Of a stretch of 47,295 bases of DNA, positions 7,307 to 14,816 are shown piece after piece. Source of the stretch: Ruminococcus flavefaciens (lineage in GTDB: Bacteria > Bacillota > Clostridia > Oscillospirales > Ruminococcaceae); contig CACWPR010000014.1 of NCBI GenBank assembly GCA_902762855.1, positions 1 through 47,295 on the forward strand, given 5' to 3'. Made by a program: the position numbers and the translations under genes. Each line of letters begins with the position of its first letter. Position 1 is the stretch's first letter. A model generated the notes under the pieces. It ran no database searches. It was given only the letters and a program-made list of their open reading frames with translations, and was not told where the DNA came from.

Positions 7307-9208
7307 GAAGAACACTGCCGTCTGGATGAACAGTGACTTTGAGATAGACTTCTCCTCTGCACCTATCCTTCTGAGCATCTCGTATCTCTCATAGCTGTCT
7401 GTACAGTCTGAGAGCTGTTTAAGTGCGATTATAGCCGCACAGGTGATGATAAAGGTGAGTCCCAGGTAGAGTCCCACGAAAATTATCATTGCTCCGATGC
7501 CTATGCACATATCGGCTATTGCCAGTCTTGTGGTAACATAGGAGAAAACGTAGCTGTAGCTTTCAGGACCGTAAGTGTCCTCCTGCCATTGGAGTATAGT
7601 TTTTACCACTTCGGTATCTGTACTGCGCTTTTCATCCTTGCCGGCGGCTTTATAATTGCCGTAGAAGGAGCGCTGTTTTGGGATCTCACCTTCGAGGACG
7701 CTGTCGTCAACTACCATTACGCAGACAGTCTCGTGAGTTGCAGTCATCTCGATAGAGTTGTACAGGGCTTTGCCGAAGGCCGGGTGGAGCTCATGGCCTG
7801 AGTAGTTTATAGTGATGCCGTCTGCGGCGGCCTTGCTGAAACCGTCTGAGAAAAACTGAGCATCAGAGAGTATGAAGTACTCGTCAGGAGAGATAGACTC
7901 TGTCTCCTTGCCGAAGAGCTCCATCAGTGCGTTGTAGTCGCTTATTTTTAAGGTCCGCACACCGATATTGTCGATACCGTCGATAAAGGCACCGTGGTCC
8001 TCATGGGCTTTTATCACTTCGCTGAGGTGGTCCCCTAAAAGGTCTGCAACTGTTGTCCTTCCCTCGGTTTTTTTGTCCTGCAAAAAGACATCTATGCTCA
8101 CTGTATCATCGAAAACATCAGCGATGCCGGCCTTTTCTATGAGCTCCTCAGGAGTTTCCTTTGCGTACTCCTCCTTGTGCTGGTTATCCTCGGAAAGACC
8201 TTCGTAGTTCATCATAGTGAGCTGAAAGTCTGCCGGACAGCACTCCCGGAATTCTTTATTGAGTGCGCTCCGGAATGCAAAGCAGGTGGAGAGAGTGCAT
8301 ATCGTCAGAAAGAGTATGAGACTGATTATAGTCATGGATAGCACCGTGGTATTGACCTTACTGCTTATCTGCCTGAATGTAAAGCTGTTGAGGTCCTTGA
8401 AGTAGACTTTTTTCACGGACATGAACAGTTTCAGCATAAGTCCGGATATGGACCAGAATACCAGCAGAGTGCAGATGCCTCCGAGAGCAATGGAGAGCAG
8501 CAGCTTTTTGTTGGTAAGGTCCCTTTGATTTATCGCAGCGGTATAGTAGGCATAGGCCAGTCCGCAGACTGCTGCGATGAATATGGCTATGCAGAGCCAT
8601 GGATTCTTTATTTTCAGCTTTTCAGACTTCTTTCCTGCCTGTAAGAGGTCCAGCAGCCTGCACCTGCTTATCATCATGCTGTTGAAGAGCATCACTACCA
8701 GGTAGGCTATGCCGAAGTTGATGACAGTGTGTCGTACAGCTTTTGTTGAGATGATGAATTCATATGAGCTGACGTCTGCCTCGAAAAGGTCCGAGACAAG
8801 GGCACTCATGAACTGTGAAAGTCCTATGCCAATGGCAAGGCCTGCAAAGAGGGAGCCGATACCTATCAGCAGAGTCTCCACCAGGAGTATGGCTGATATT
8901 TTTCGCTTGCTCATTCCAAGGACAAGATATATGGCGAACTCCTTGTTTCTCTTCTTCATAAGAAAACGGCTTGCGTAGATTATGAGGAGCCCAAGGACTA
9001 CCGAGACAAAGGCACTCATGCTTTTCAGGAGAGTCTTTATGACATTGCCTACCTCAGGAGCGTGTGAAAGAAACTGTATGAAGGCCTTCTGCTCCTCGAC
9101 GGAGTTGAAGAGGTAGAATATAGACACACCGATGACAAGTGTGAAAAAGTAAACGGCATAGTCCTTGATACTCTTGCGGATGTTGCTGACTGATAGCTTA
9201 AAGAGCAT
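7259..9208 (-). CDS. BceB-type ABC transporter permease, frame broken near 3' end
   Basis: FtsX-like permease (649 aa as read) of the Bce type that detects and removes cell-wall-active peptides such as bacitracin. Start at 9208 ([13 protein letters not shown]) has GGAGG upstream and overlaps the ATPase stop by 11 bp. It shows the usual plan: one N-terminal helix, groups of helices near 60-250, a large extracellular domain about 330-560, and helices after about 575. The reading frame stays family-like to FFFLP (about 634) and then turns to SSSHHRICCPP and stops. The missing last helix continues in another frame (7164-7306), and family members have about 20 further residues between those parts, so an out-of-frame deletion is likely. 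The product probably lacks its final helices and may be inactive. Confidence 0.85.
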   Translation of the reverse strand: MLFKLSVSNIRKSIKDYAVYFFTLVIGVSIFYLFNSVEEQKAFIQFLSHAPEVGNVIKTLLKSMSAFVSVVLGLLIIYASRFLMKKRNKEFAIYLVLGMSKRKISAILLVETLLIGIGSLFAGLAIGIGLSQFMSALVSDLFEADVSSYEFIISTKAVRHTVINFGIAYLVVMLFNSMMISRCRLLDLLQAGKKSEKLKIKNPWLCIAIFIAAVCGLAYAYYTAAINQRDLTNKKLLLSIALGGICTLLVFWSISGLMLKLFMSVKKVYFKDLNSFTFRQISSKVNTTVLSMTIISLILFLTICTLSTCFAFRSALNKEFRECCPADFQLTMMNYEGLSEDNQHKEEYAKETPEELIEKAGIADVFDDTVSIDVFLQDKKTEGRTTVADLLGDHLSEVIKAHEDHGAFIDGIDNIGVRTLKISDYNALMELFGKETESISPDEYFILSDAQFFSDGFSKAAADGITINYSGHELHPAFGKALYNSIEMTATHETVCVMVVDDSVLEGEIPKQRSFYGNYKAAGKDEKRSTDTEVVKTILQWQEDTYGPESYSYVFSYVTTRLAIADMCIGIGAMIIFVGLYLGLTFIITCAAIIALKQLSDCTDSYERYEMLRRIGAEEKSISKSLFIQTAVFFFLPLSSSHHRICCPP

Positions 9209-9962
9209 CGCTGACGTCACCTCCAAGCAGGGTAACAACGTCTATTATCCTGTCAAAGAACTGCTTGCGGCTGTTGTCACCCCGGCTGAGCTCGCTGAAC
9301 AGCTTTCCGTCCTTGATGAATATGACCCTTGATGCATAGCTTGCAGTGAAGGAGTCGTGAGTTACCATCATTATGGTAGCGTCCTGCTCACGGTTGAGGT
9401 AGTTGAAACGTTCAAGGAGCAGCTTTGCAGATTTTGAATCCAGAGCACCTGTAGGCTCGTCGGCCAGTATTATCTTAGGCTCAGTTATGATAGCTCTTGC
9501 AGATGCCACACGCTGCTTCTGTCCGCCTGACATCTGATAGGGATACTTCTCCAGCACGTCAGTTATGCCGAGCTGCTCTGCAACACGCTTTACAGCCGGG
9601 TCTATCTGCTTTGCAGGGTAGTTCTTTATGGAAAGAGCAAGTGCGATATTCTCGTAGGCTGTGAGTGTGTCGAGAAGGTTGAAGTCCTGGAATATGAACC
9701 CCAGCTTTTCGCTGCGGAAACGGTTGAGCTGTCTGCCCTTCAGACGGGTTATATCAGTATCCTCCAGAAATATCTGCCCGGCAGTCACTCTGTCGATAGT
9801 GGAGATGCAGTTGAGAAGAGTGGTCTTTCCGCTGCCTGATGCTCCCATTATCGCAACGAACTCTCCCTGCTCTACGGAGAAGGAGATGTCGTCTATAGCC
9901 TTTGTCAGATTTGACCTGCTGCCGTAGTATTTTTCTATGTTGCGTATTTTTAGCAGTTCCAT
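9198..9962 (-). CDS. BceA-type ABC transporter ATP-binding protein
   Basis: 254-aa ATPase partner of the downstream permease. Start at 9962 follows AGGAGG; an upstream in-frame ATG at 10001 is ignored because it lies at the promoter -10 region. Walker A GASGSGKT at 40-47, Q-loop near 91-93, signature SGGQ at 145-148, Walker B IILADE ending at Glu169, and H-loop in MMVTHD. All catalytic motifs are intact. The MacB/BceA class energises FtsX-like permeases. Expression is probably controlled from the operator and -10 box at 9993-10055. Confidence 0.93.
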   Translation of the reverse strand: MELLKIRNIEKYYGSRSNLTKAIDDISFSVEQGEFVAIMGASGSGKTTLLNCISTIDRVTAGQIFLEDTDITRLKGRQLNRFRSEKLGFIFQDFNLLDTLTAYENIALALSIKNYPAKQIDPAVKRVAEQLGITDVLEKYPYQMSGGQKQRVASARAIITEPKIILADEPTGALDSKSAKLLLERFNYLNREQDATIMMVTHDSFTASYASRVIFIKDGKLFSELSRGDNSRKQFFDRIIDVVTLLGGDVSDAL

Positions 9963-9992
9963 ATGCGGCCTCCTGTGTTGTTTTCTGTATCT

Positions 9993-10055
9993 ATTATACA
10001 TCGTATTTTGCGGCGGGTCGTTAGTTTATTGTTACGGAAGATTACAATTTTGTAA
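9993..10055 (-). promoter_or_regulatory. BceR-type operator and -10 box before bceAB-like genes
   Basis: TTACA-N4-TGTAA (10042-10055) matches the known binding pattern of BceR-like regulators (TnACA-N4-TGTAA). A TATAAT box lies at 9998-9993 with no recognisable -35, as expected for an activated promoter. The operator centre is about 50 bp upstream of the -10 box. A small CTGCGG/CCGCAG hairpin at 10065-10078, without T-run, separates it from the kinase gene. Confidence 0.75.
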
Positions 10056-10088
10056 GGTGAAAGGCTGCGGAGCCGCAGTATGGCCGGC

Positions 10089-11096
10089 TCAGGTCATGTA
10101 AAGGTCATTCCTGCCGAAGGTGAGTATTATTTCAGTGTACTCTCCCTGCACTGACTCGGCTCTGACGCTGTGTCCCAGTCTCTGGCACAGGCTGCGGACT
10201 ATGTAAAGGCCCATTCCCGTGGACCTTGCTCTTTCACGGCCATTCTGGCCGGTATAGGACTTCCCGAAGATGTAAGGCAGGTCCGATGCGGCTATGCCGA
10301 TGCCGTTGTCCCGGAAATGCAGTGTTGTACTGTCGCTGTTCTCCTCCGCCCAGACGTTCAGCTCAGGCGTGCGGTCAGGGGAGAAGTACTTCATGCTGTT
10401 GCCTATGAGCTGACCAAATATGTACTCCAGCCACTTGCCGTCAGTCATCACTTTAAGCTCAAGGCCGGATGTGTTTATGACAGTTCCTCTCTGCTGGAGC
10501 TCATCCCTGTTCCTGTTGGCAGCAGCTCCAAAGGCCTTTCCAAGGGCGGTCTCCTTTATTATGTAGTCCTTTTCAGCATTCTCGCTTCGTGCATAGAAAA
10601 GGACGTTTTCGATGCAGTCGTCCATGCGCTTTATCAGCGGCAGATACTTTCCGCCGCTTTTACCGTCATTGTGGCACATTAGCATCATTCCTGCCACAGG
10701 CAGCTTTACTTCGTGTACCCACAGTTCTATGAATTCCCGGAATTCGCCGGAGCTGCGCCTGCATTCTGCGACGGTCTCGTACATGGACCGGCAGGCCTCT
10801 GACATTACCCTGCAAAGTATCTCTTCCTCGGCAAATTCCGGTGCTTCCATTACCTCGGATATAAGATATTTCTTTTCCAGGCCTTCAATTGCCGCATTGA
10901 CCTCGCAGTAGAACCTCCGCTTCCTGAGAAAGTCCCAGAAGAATATGCAGAGCCCTGCTGTGATGAATATTACTGTTACCGCAGCTGCTGAGGTCCGGCA
11001 GCCGTCAGCTATAATGAATATCATGACCATTGCCCAGGCCAGCGTGTACAGTCCTATGGCCGGCAGCCTGTCACGGAAGAATCTCATGAAGCTCAT
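10089..11096 (-). CDS. BceS-like intramembrane-sensing histidine kinase
   Basis: 335-aa kinase. Two helices (about 14-31 and 37-54) are separated by only a few residues, so there is no extracellular sensor; this is the hallmark of kinases that sense through their ABC transporter. The phospho-acceptor is His128 in WVHEVKLPVA. The ATPase part has the N box (GNSMKYF), DNGIGI and a glycine lid ending GMGLYIV. Its start overlaps the regulator stop (ATGA at 11093-11096). With a truncated permease, signal input may be affected. Confidence 0.92.
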   Translation of the reverse strand: MSFMRFFRDRLPAIGLYTLAWAMVMIFIIADGCRTSAAAVTVIFITAGLCIFFWDFLRKRRFYCEVNAAIEGLEKKYLISEVMEAPEFAEEEILCRVMSEACRSMYETVAECRRSSGEFREFIELWVHEVKLPVAGMMLMCHNDGKSGGKYLPLIKRMDDCIENVLFYARSENAEKDYIIKETALGKAFGAAANRNRDELQQRGTVINTSGLELKVMTDGKWLEYIFGQLIGNSMKYFSPDRTPELNVWAEENSDSTTLHFRDNGIGIAASDLPYIFGKSYTGQNGRERARSTGMGLYIVRSLCQRLGHSVRAESVQGEYTEIILTFGRNDLYMT

Positions 11097-11755
11097 GTCA
11101 GCACGTACCCCTGTTTCTTTCTGGTCTCGATAGCTCCTCCGCAGCCGAAGTCTGCCAGCTTTGAACGGAGCCGGCTGATATTCACGGTGAGGGCATTGTC
11201 GTTTATGTATTCCTCATTGTCCCAGAGGGCAGTCATAAGCTCATCCCTTGAGACTATCTGTCCCTGACGGTCCAGCAGCAGGCGGAAGATTATCATTTCA
11301 TTCTTGGTGAGTATGAGCTCCCTTCCGCTGCCGGAGAGGGTGCCCTTTGCGGTGTCAACAGAGCATCCACGGTATGTGAGGGTATGTACCTGACTGCAGC
11401 TCCTTTTCAGTACTGCGGATATCCTCAGCAGGAGTATGGTGGGATTGTAGGGCTTGGTTATGTAGTCGTCTGCTCCGTAGCTCATAGAAAGCAGCTCGTC
11501 AAGCTCTGAGGTCCGGCTGGTCACCATTATCACGGGAATGTCCATATCCTGCCGCAGCTCCTTCAGGAGCTGCTCTCCGTTGGTGCCGGGGAGATTTATG
11601 TCCAGAAGTACAAGGTCTGGGGAATATCCGGCTATACTTCCGGCAATATTGTCGAAGTTCTCTGCATAGCCTGCCTGATAGCCTGCGTTTTTCAGCAGCT
11701 CGACCAGCTCATTCCTTATTGGTATGTCGTCCTCCACTATGAATATCCTGCTCAC
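11093..11755 (-). CDS. BceR-like OmpR-family response regulator
   Basis: 220-aa regulator starting with GTG at 11755 behind AAAGGAG. The receiver domain (1-115) has the acidic pair ED(8-9)D, phospho-acceptor Asp52 in LLDINLPG, and a KPYNP lysine. A winged-helix DNA-binding domain (about 125-220) follows (RDELMTALWDN, VNISRLRSKL). It is expected to be phosphorylated by the adjacent kinase and to activate the transporter genes through the TTACA-N4-TGTAA site. Confidence 0.94.
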   Translation of the reverse strand: MSRIFIVEDDIPIRNELVELLKNAGYQAGYAENFDNIAGSIAGYSPDLVLLDINLPGTNGEQLLKELRQDMDIPVIMVTSRTSELDELLSMSYGADDYITKPYNPTILLLRISAVLKRSCSQVHTLTYRGCSVDTAKGTLSGSGRELILTKNEMIIFRLLLDRQGQIVSRDELMTALWDNEEYINDNALTVNISRLRSKLADFGCGGAIETRKKQGYVLT

Positions 11756-11787
11756 TATAATGCTCCTTTCAGTTTCAAGTTATAAAC

Positions 11788-11816
11788 ATTATACCACGGC
11801 CCTGATAAAATTACAA
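11788..11816 (-). promoter_or_regulatory. Promoter of two-component genes
   Basis: TTGTAA (11816-11811), 17-bp spacer and TATAAT (11793-11788), about 33 bp before the GTG start at 11755. Confidence 0.75.
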
Positions 11817-11837
11817 CCTCAGTCCGGGAGAACAGAA

Positions 11838-11877
11838 ATGCCTCCGGAGAGGGAAGTTCCCTGTTATCCGGAGGCAT
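11838..11877 (-). terminator. Terminator hairpin at end of polysaccharide operon
   Basis: ATGCCTCCGGA (11838-11848) pairs with TCCGGAGGCAT (11867-11877); an inner AGGGAA/TTCCCT hairpin sits in the loop. The following T-run is short (TTT), so it may stop or only reduce readthrough. Confidence 0.7.
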
Positions 11878-11891
11878 GATTTATTTTGTTA

Positions 11892-12836
11892 TTATGTACT
11901 GCTCATTTCGCTCTCAGGCTGTTTCGCTCTCTGGTACAGCTTTCCTATGGCAAATGCTGCAACGTCAGCGATAACTGAGCTCACTCGCATCACAAGCACA
12001 TAGAGCACCACCTTGTCGGTAAAGCTGTCTCCGCAGACAAAGAGCATGACTCCTTCACGGATGCCTATACCGCCGGGAGCTCCGGGGGTCACGAATCCGA
12101 TTATCCAGGCAAACATAAAGGCTCCTGTCATTGCGACGAGCTCCTTTGCCGAGGCACTGCCGTCCATTACCAGTGTAAGGCACAGGAAGTACATACCGGC
12201 TGTGAGGATGTTGTGGGCCAGATAGTAGAATATGCCTCCCATGAGCTGAGGACGGTTCTTCTTCTCGAAGGCCTTTGAGTAGCGTGAGAGGTAGGCTCCC
12301 ACCTTGTCACGGAATTTAAGCCTCACAACGGCCGCAAGTATCAGCAGGAGCGCTATCCCTCCGCAGCCGGCAAGTATGAGGTTCCTGCCGTATTTTTCCA
12401 GCAGCTCCGCTATCCTTCCGCCCAGAAGGACTACAGATATGACTCCTGTCCAGAACACGCAGAACAGAACGTCAAGGACTGTGGCGCAGGCTACGTCAAC
12501 GTGGCTTATGTGCATATCAGCCGCAAGCTGGTTCCGGCCGACGTACTGGAAAACGTTGCCGGGGAGGTACTTGTAGATGTTGGACCGGGTATATACCGGC
12601 ATTGCTGCCGAGAAGGGTATCCCGACTCCCGAGAGAGACCGGGTGAACAGCAGCCAGGGGATACAAGAGATGATTATGACTCCCGTTTGCAGAATTGCTC
12701 CGGCTGCCAGAGCTCCGATGACGTTGGGGGAGCTGAACTGTGAGGGCTTGATGTCCATGTCCAGCAGTTTTTTCACCACGAAGGCCAGAGCGGCTATCAT
12801 CAGGATGTTTCCGGCTATTTTTATGGCTTTTTTCAT
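11892..12836 (-). CDS. Flippase-like membrane protein (UPF0104 / LPG synthase TM family)
   Basis: 314-aa integral membrane protein with about eight helices, of the lysylphosphatidylglycerol-synthase transmembrane (UPF0104) family, seen in the pattern GxPGGIGIREG near 250 and an N-terminal pair of helices. Only the membrane part is present; the catalytic aminoacyl-transfer domain of MprF is missing. In glycan loci such proteins are suspected to move lipid-linked sugars across the membrane. Last gene of the polysaccharide operon; it begins one base after the preceding stop. Role inferred from context. Confidence 0.75.
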   Translation of the reverse strand: MKKAIKIAGNILMIAALAFVVKKLLDMDIKPSQFSSPNVIGALAAGAILQTGVIIISCIPWLLFTRSLSGVGIPFSAAMPVYTRSNIYKYLPGNVFQYVGRNQLAADMHISHVDVACATVLDVLFCVFWTGVISVVLLGGRIAELLEKYGRNLILAGCGGIALLLILAAVVRLKFRDKVGAYLSRYSKAFEKKNRPQLMGGIFYYLAHNILTAGMYFLCLTLVMDGSASAKELVAMTGAFMFAWIIGFVTPGAPGGIGIREGVMLFVCGDSFTDKVVLYVLVMRVSSVIADVAAFAIGKLYQRAKQPESEMSST

Positions 12837-12837
12837 A

Positions 12838-13812
12838 TCAGGAACTCTGCCCCTTTATTTTCAGTATGAGTTCGGCAAGAGCCTGGGGGTCGCCCATTTT
12901 GCAGAAGTACACGCTTTCGCCGTCCTCACGGAACAGCTCGTGGTTTGCAGGACCGTCGCCCAGTATCATAGGCTTGCCCATTGCGTGGTAGATGTAGGCT
13001 TTGCCGGGGATAGTGCGCTTTGCCTTCATTATGCTGCTGCTGAAATGTCCGGCAAGGCAGAGGTCGGCGGAGGCTATCTTTTCAGCCAGCTCGTCCTGTG
13101 AGAGCCAGCTTATGTACTCAGTGATATTCTCTCCGGCGGGGACATTGTCCTTGCCGAGAGGCCCTACAAATATGAACCGGAGCCCCTCCTCGTCCTTCAG
13201 AAGGTCAATGGCCTTCAGTATGACGTCAACTCCCTGAAGAGGGAGCACACTGCCGAAGTAGAGCACTGTGAAGTCCTTGTGCTCGGGAGTCTCACGGGGG
13301 TAGTAGATGCTTGTGTCAGCCTCAAGGTAGAGGACCTTCATCTTATCGTCAGGGCAGCCGAACTCTCCGCAGAAGTACCGGCCGTGGGCCTTTGTATCGC
13401 ATATTGCCATGTCTGCGGCGGCGAGAGTCTTTTTGTCGATGTATCTCAGTATCCTTCCGGGAATGCTCCCGGGGCGGAACTTCTTTCTGTCAAAGCAGAG
13501 AGTGTCGTACATGGATATGAAGAAGTCGATGACCAGTGGCTTTTTCCGGAGCTTCCGCCTGAACAGCGGTATCACGAGCTGAGGTGCGAATCCGGCAAAT
13601 ACCATGTCATATCCGGAAATATCCGTAAAGAGCAGCCTGCGGTATACGTACATCAGCCTTTTGGGGTAGCTCTTTGATGAGGAGACTATCTCTGTGACCT
13701 CGTTTCCCTGTTCACGGAGCATCCTTATCTCCTGGGTAAGACGGAGGTAGTCGCTGTTCTTGGTGGCTATGTAGAGTATCTTCTTGTCTCTTATGTCTCT
13801 GAAACCTTTCAT
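12838..13812 (-). CDS. Glycosyltransferase, GT-B fold (family 4-like)
   Basis: 324 aa. The N-terminal half (KILYIATKNSDYLRLTQEIRMLREQGNEV) looks like an acceptor-binding Rossmann half; the second half has LYFGSVLPLQGVDVILKAI and a degenerate nucleotide-sugar site around 285-300 (KAYIYHAMGKPMILGD) in place of the usual ExxxxxxxE. Substrate unknown. Overlaps the GT2 gene by 4 bp (ATGA), so it is translationally coupled. Confidence 0.8.
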   Translation of the reverse strand: MKGFRDIRDKKILYIATKNSDYLRLTQEIRMLREQGNEVTEIVSSSKSYPKRLMYVYRRLLFTDISGYDMVFAGFAPQLVIPLFRRKLRKKPLVIDFFISMYDTLCFDRKKFRPGSIPGRILRYIDKKTLAAADMAICDTKAHGRYFCGEFGCPDDKMKVLYLEADTSIYYPRETPEHKDFTVLYFGSVLPLQGVDVILKAIDLLKDEEGLRFIFVGPLGKDNVPAGENITEYISWLSQDELAEKIASADLCLAGHFSSSIMKAKRTIPGKAYIYHAMGKPMILGDGPANHELFREDGESVYFCKMGDPQALAELILKIKGQSS

Positions 13813-14813
13813 TCTGCCTTCTCCTGTGTATCAGCGCCTGCAGGACGGCTCTCGATGAGGTCACAGGCCTCACAGGTCCCGCATTCCATTTTTCTTACAC
13901 GGTACTGAACGTCCTCCAGTATCTTTCTGTTGGAGGCTATGGTGTCACCTAAAAGTCCTATAGTTATGGTCTGGAAGCCCATCATGATGAATATGGCGGT
14001 GAGTATCAGGGACTGGATGTGTCCGTCGCCCTCGCCCATGCCAAGGAGTATGAGGAACCTTATGCCCAGTGCAGCGCCTGCCAGCATGAGTATGGTGCCT
14101 ATGGCCATGAAGAACTTCAAAGGCTTATACATAACGAAGGAACGGGTGATAACTGTTGAGGAGCGCTTCATGTACCTCCACATACTTGAGAAGAGTCTGG
14201 AGGGACGGGTCTCAGGGTTGGTCCTTATAGGTACAGAGGTCATGGCAGTCTTGTTGTTGCCGGCCTGAATGATAGTTTCAAGAGTGTAGGTGTACTCGTT
14301 GACAACGTTCAGACGGAGAGCCGCCTCTCTTGAATAGGCTCTGAATCCGCTGGGTGCGTCCGGGATGTCGGTGCCTGAGGCTACACGTACTACCCAGCTT
14401 CCGAGGTGCTGGAACTTCTTTTTCTTCCATGAGAAATGCTCTGTTGTGTCGATAGGTCTTTCACCGATGACAATGTCGGCCTTTCGGTCGATAATGGGGC
14501 GGACTATCTTTTCGATGTCAGCTCCGCAGTACTGGTTGTCAGCATCAGTGTTGACTATTATGTCAGCGCCAAGGTGGAGGCAGGCATCTATGCCGGCCAT
14601 GAATCCCTTTGCGAGTCCCTTGTTCTGCTTGAAGGAGACTATGTGGTGGAATCCGAGCTCCTTTGCACGGCGGACAGTATTGTCCTTGCTTCCGTCATTA
14701 ATGATAAGGTACTCGATAGTGTCGATGCCGTCGATATGTCTGGGAAGGTCGTTGTAGGCCAGTTCAAGGGTCTCCTCCTCATTGTAGCAGGGTATCTGGA
14801 TGATGAGTTTCAT
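13809..14813 (-). CDS. GT2 polyprenyl-phosphate sugar synthase-like protein
   Basis: 334 aa. An N-terminal GT-A domain of the dolichyl-phosphate mannose synthase type (about 1-220) carries IPCYNEEETL, INDGSKDNT and the metal site NTDADNQ near 89-95. Two C-terminal helices (about 229-255 and 266-290) anchor it in the membrane, then a cytoplasmic tail with CGTCEACD. Likely charges undecaprenyl-phosphate with one sugar on the inner face, for use by the adjacent GT-C-like protein after flipping (GtrB-like role). Ribosome site GGAGG. Confidence 0.85.
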   Translation of the reverse strand: MKLIIQIPCYNEEETLELAYNDLPRHIDGIDTIEYLIINDGSKDNTVRRAKELGFHHIVSFKQNKGLAKGFMAGIDACLHLGADIIVNTDADNQYCGADIEKIVRPIIDRKADIVIGERPIDTTEHFSWKKKKFQHLGSWVVRVASGTDIPDAPSGFRAYSREAALRLNVVNEYTYTLETIIQAGNNKTAMTSVPIRTNPETRPSRLFSSMWRYMKRSSTVITRSFVMYKPLKFFMAIGTILMLAGAALGIRFLILLGMGEGDGHIQSLILTAIFIMMGFQTITIGLLGDTIASNRKILEDVQYRVRKMECGTCEACDLIESRPAGADTQEKAE

Positions 14814-14816
14814 TTG

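Noticed and set aside
12577-13101. 174-codon plus-strand frame
   Set aside because: Opposite the flippase-like and GT genes, crossing their boundary; no homology-like features or ribosome site.
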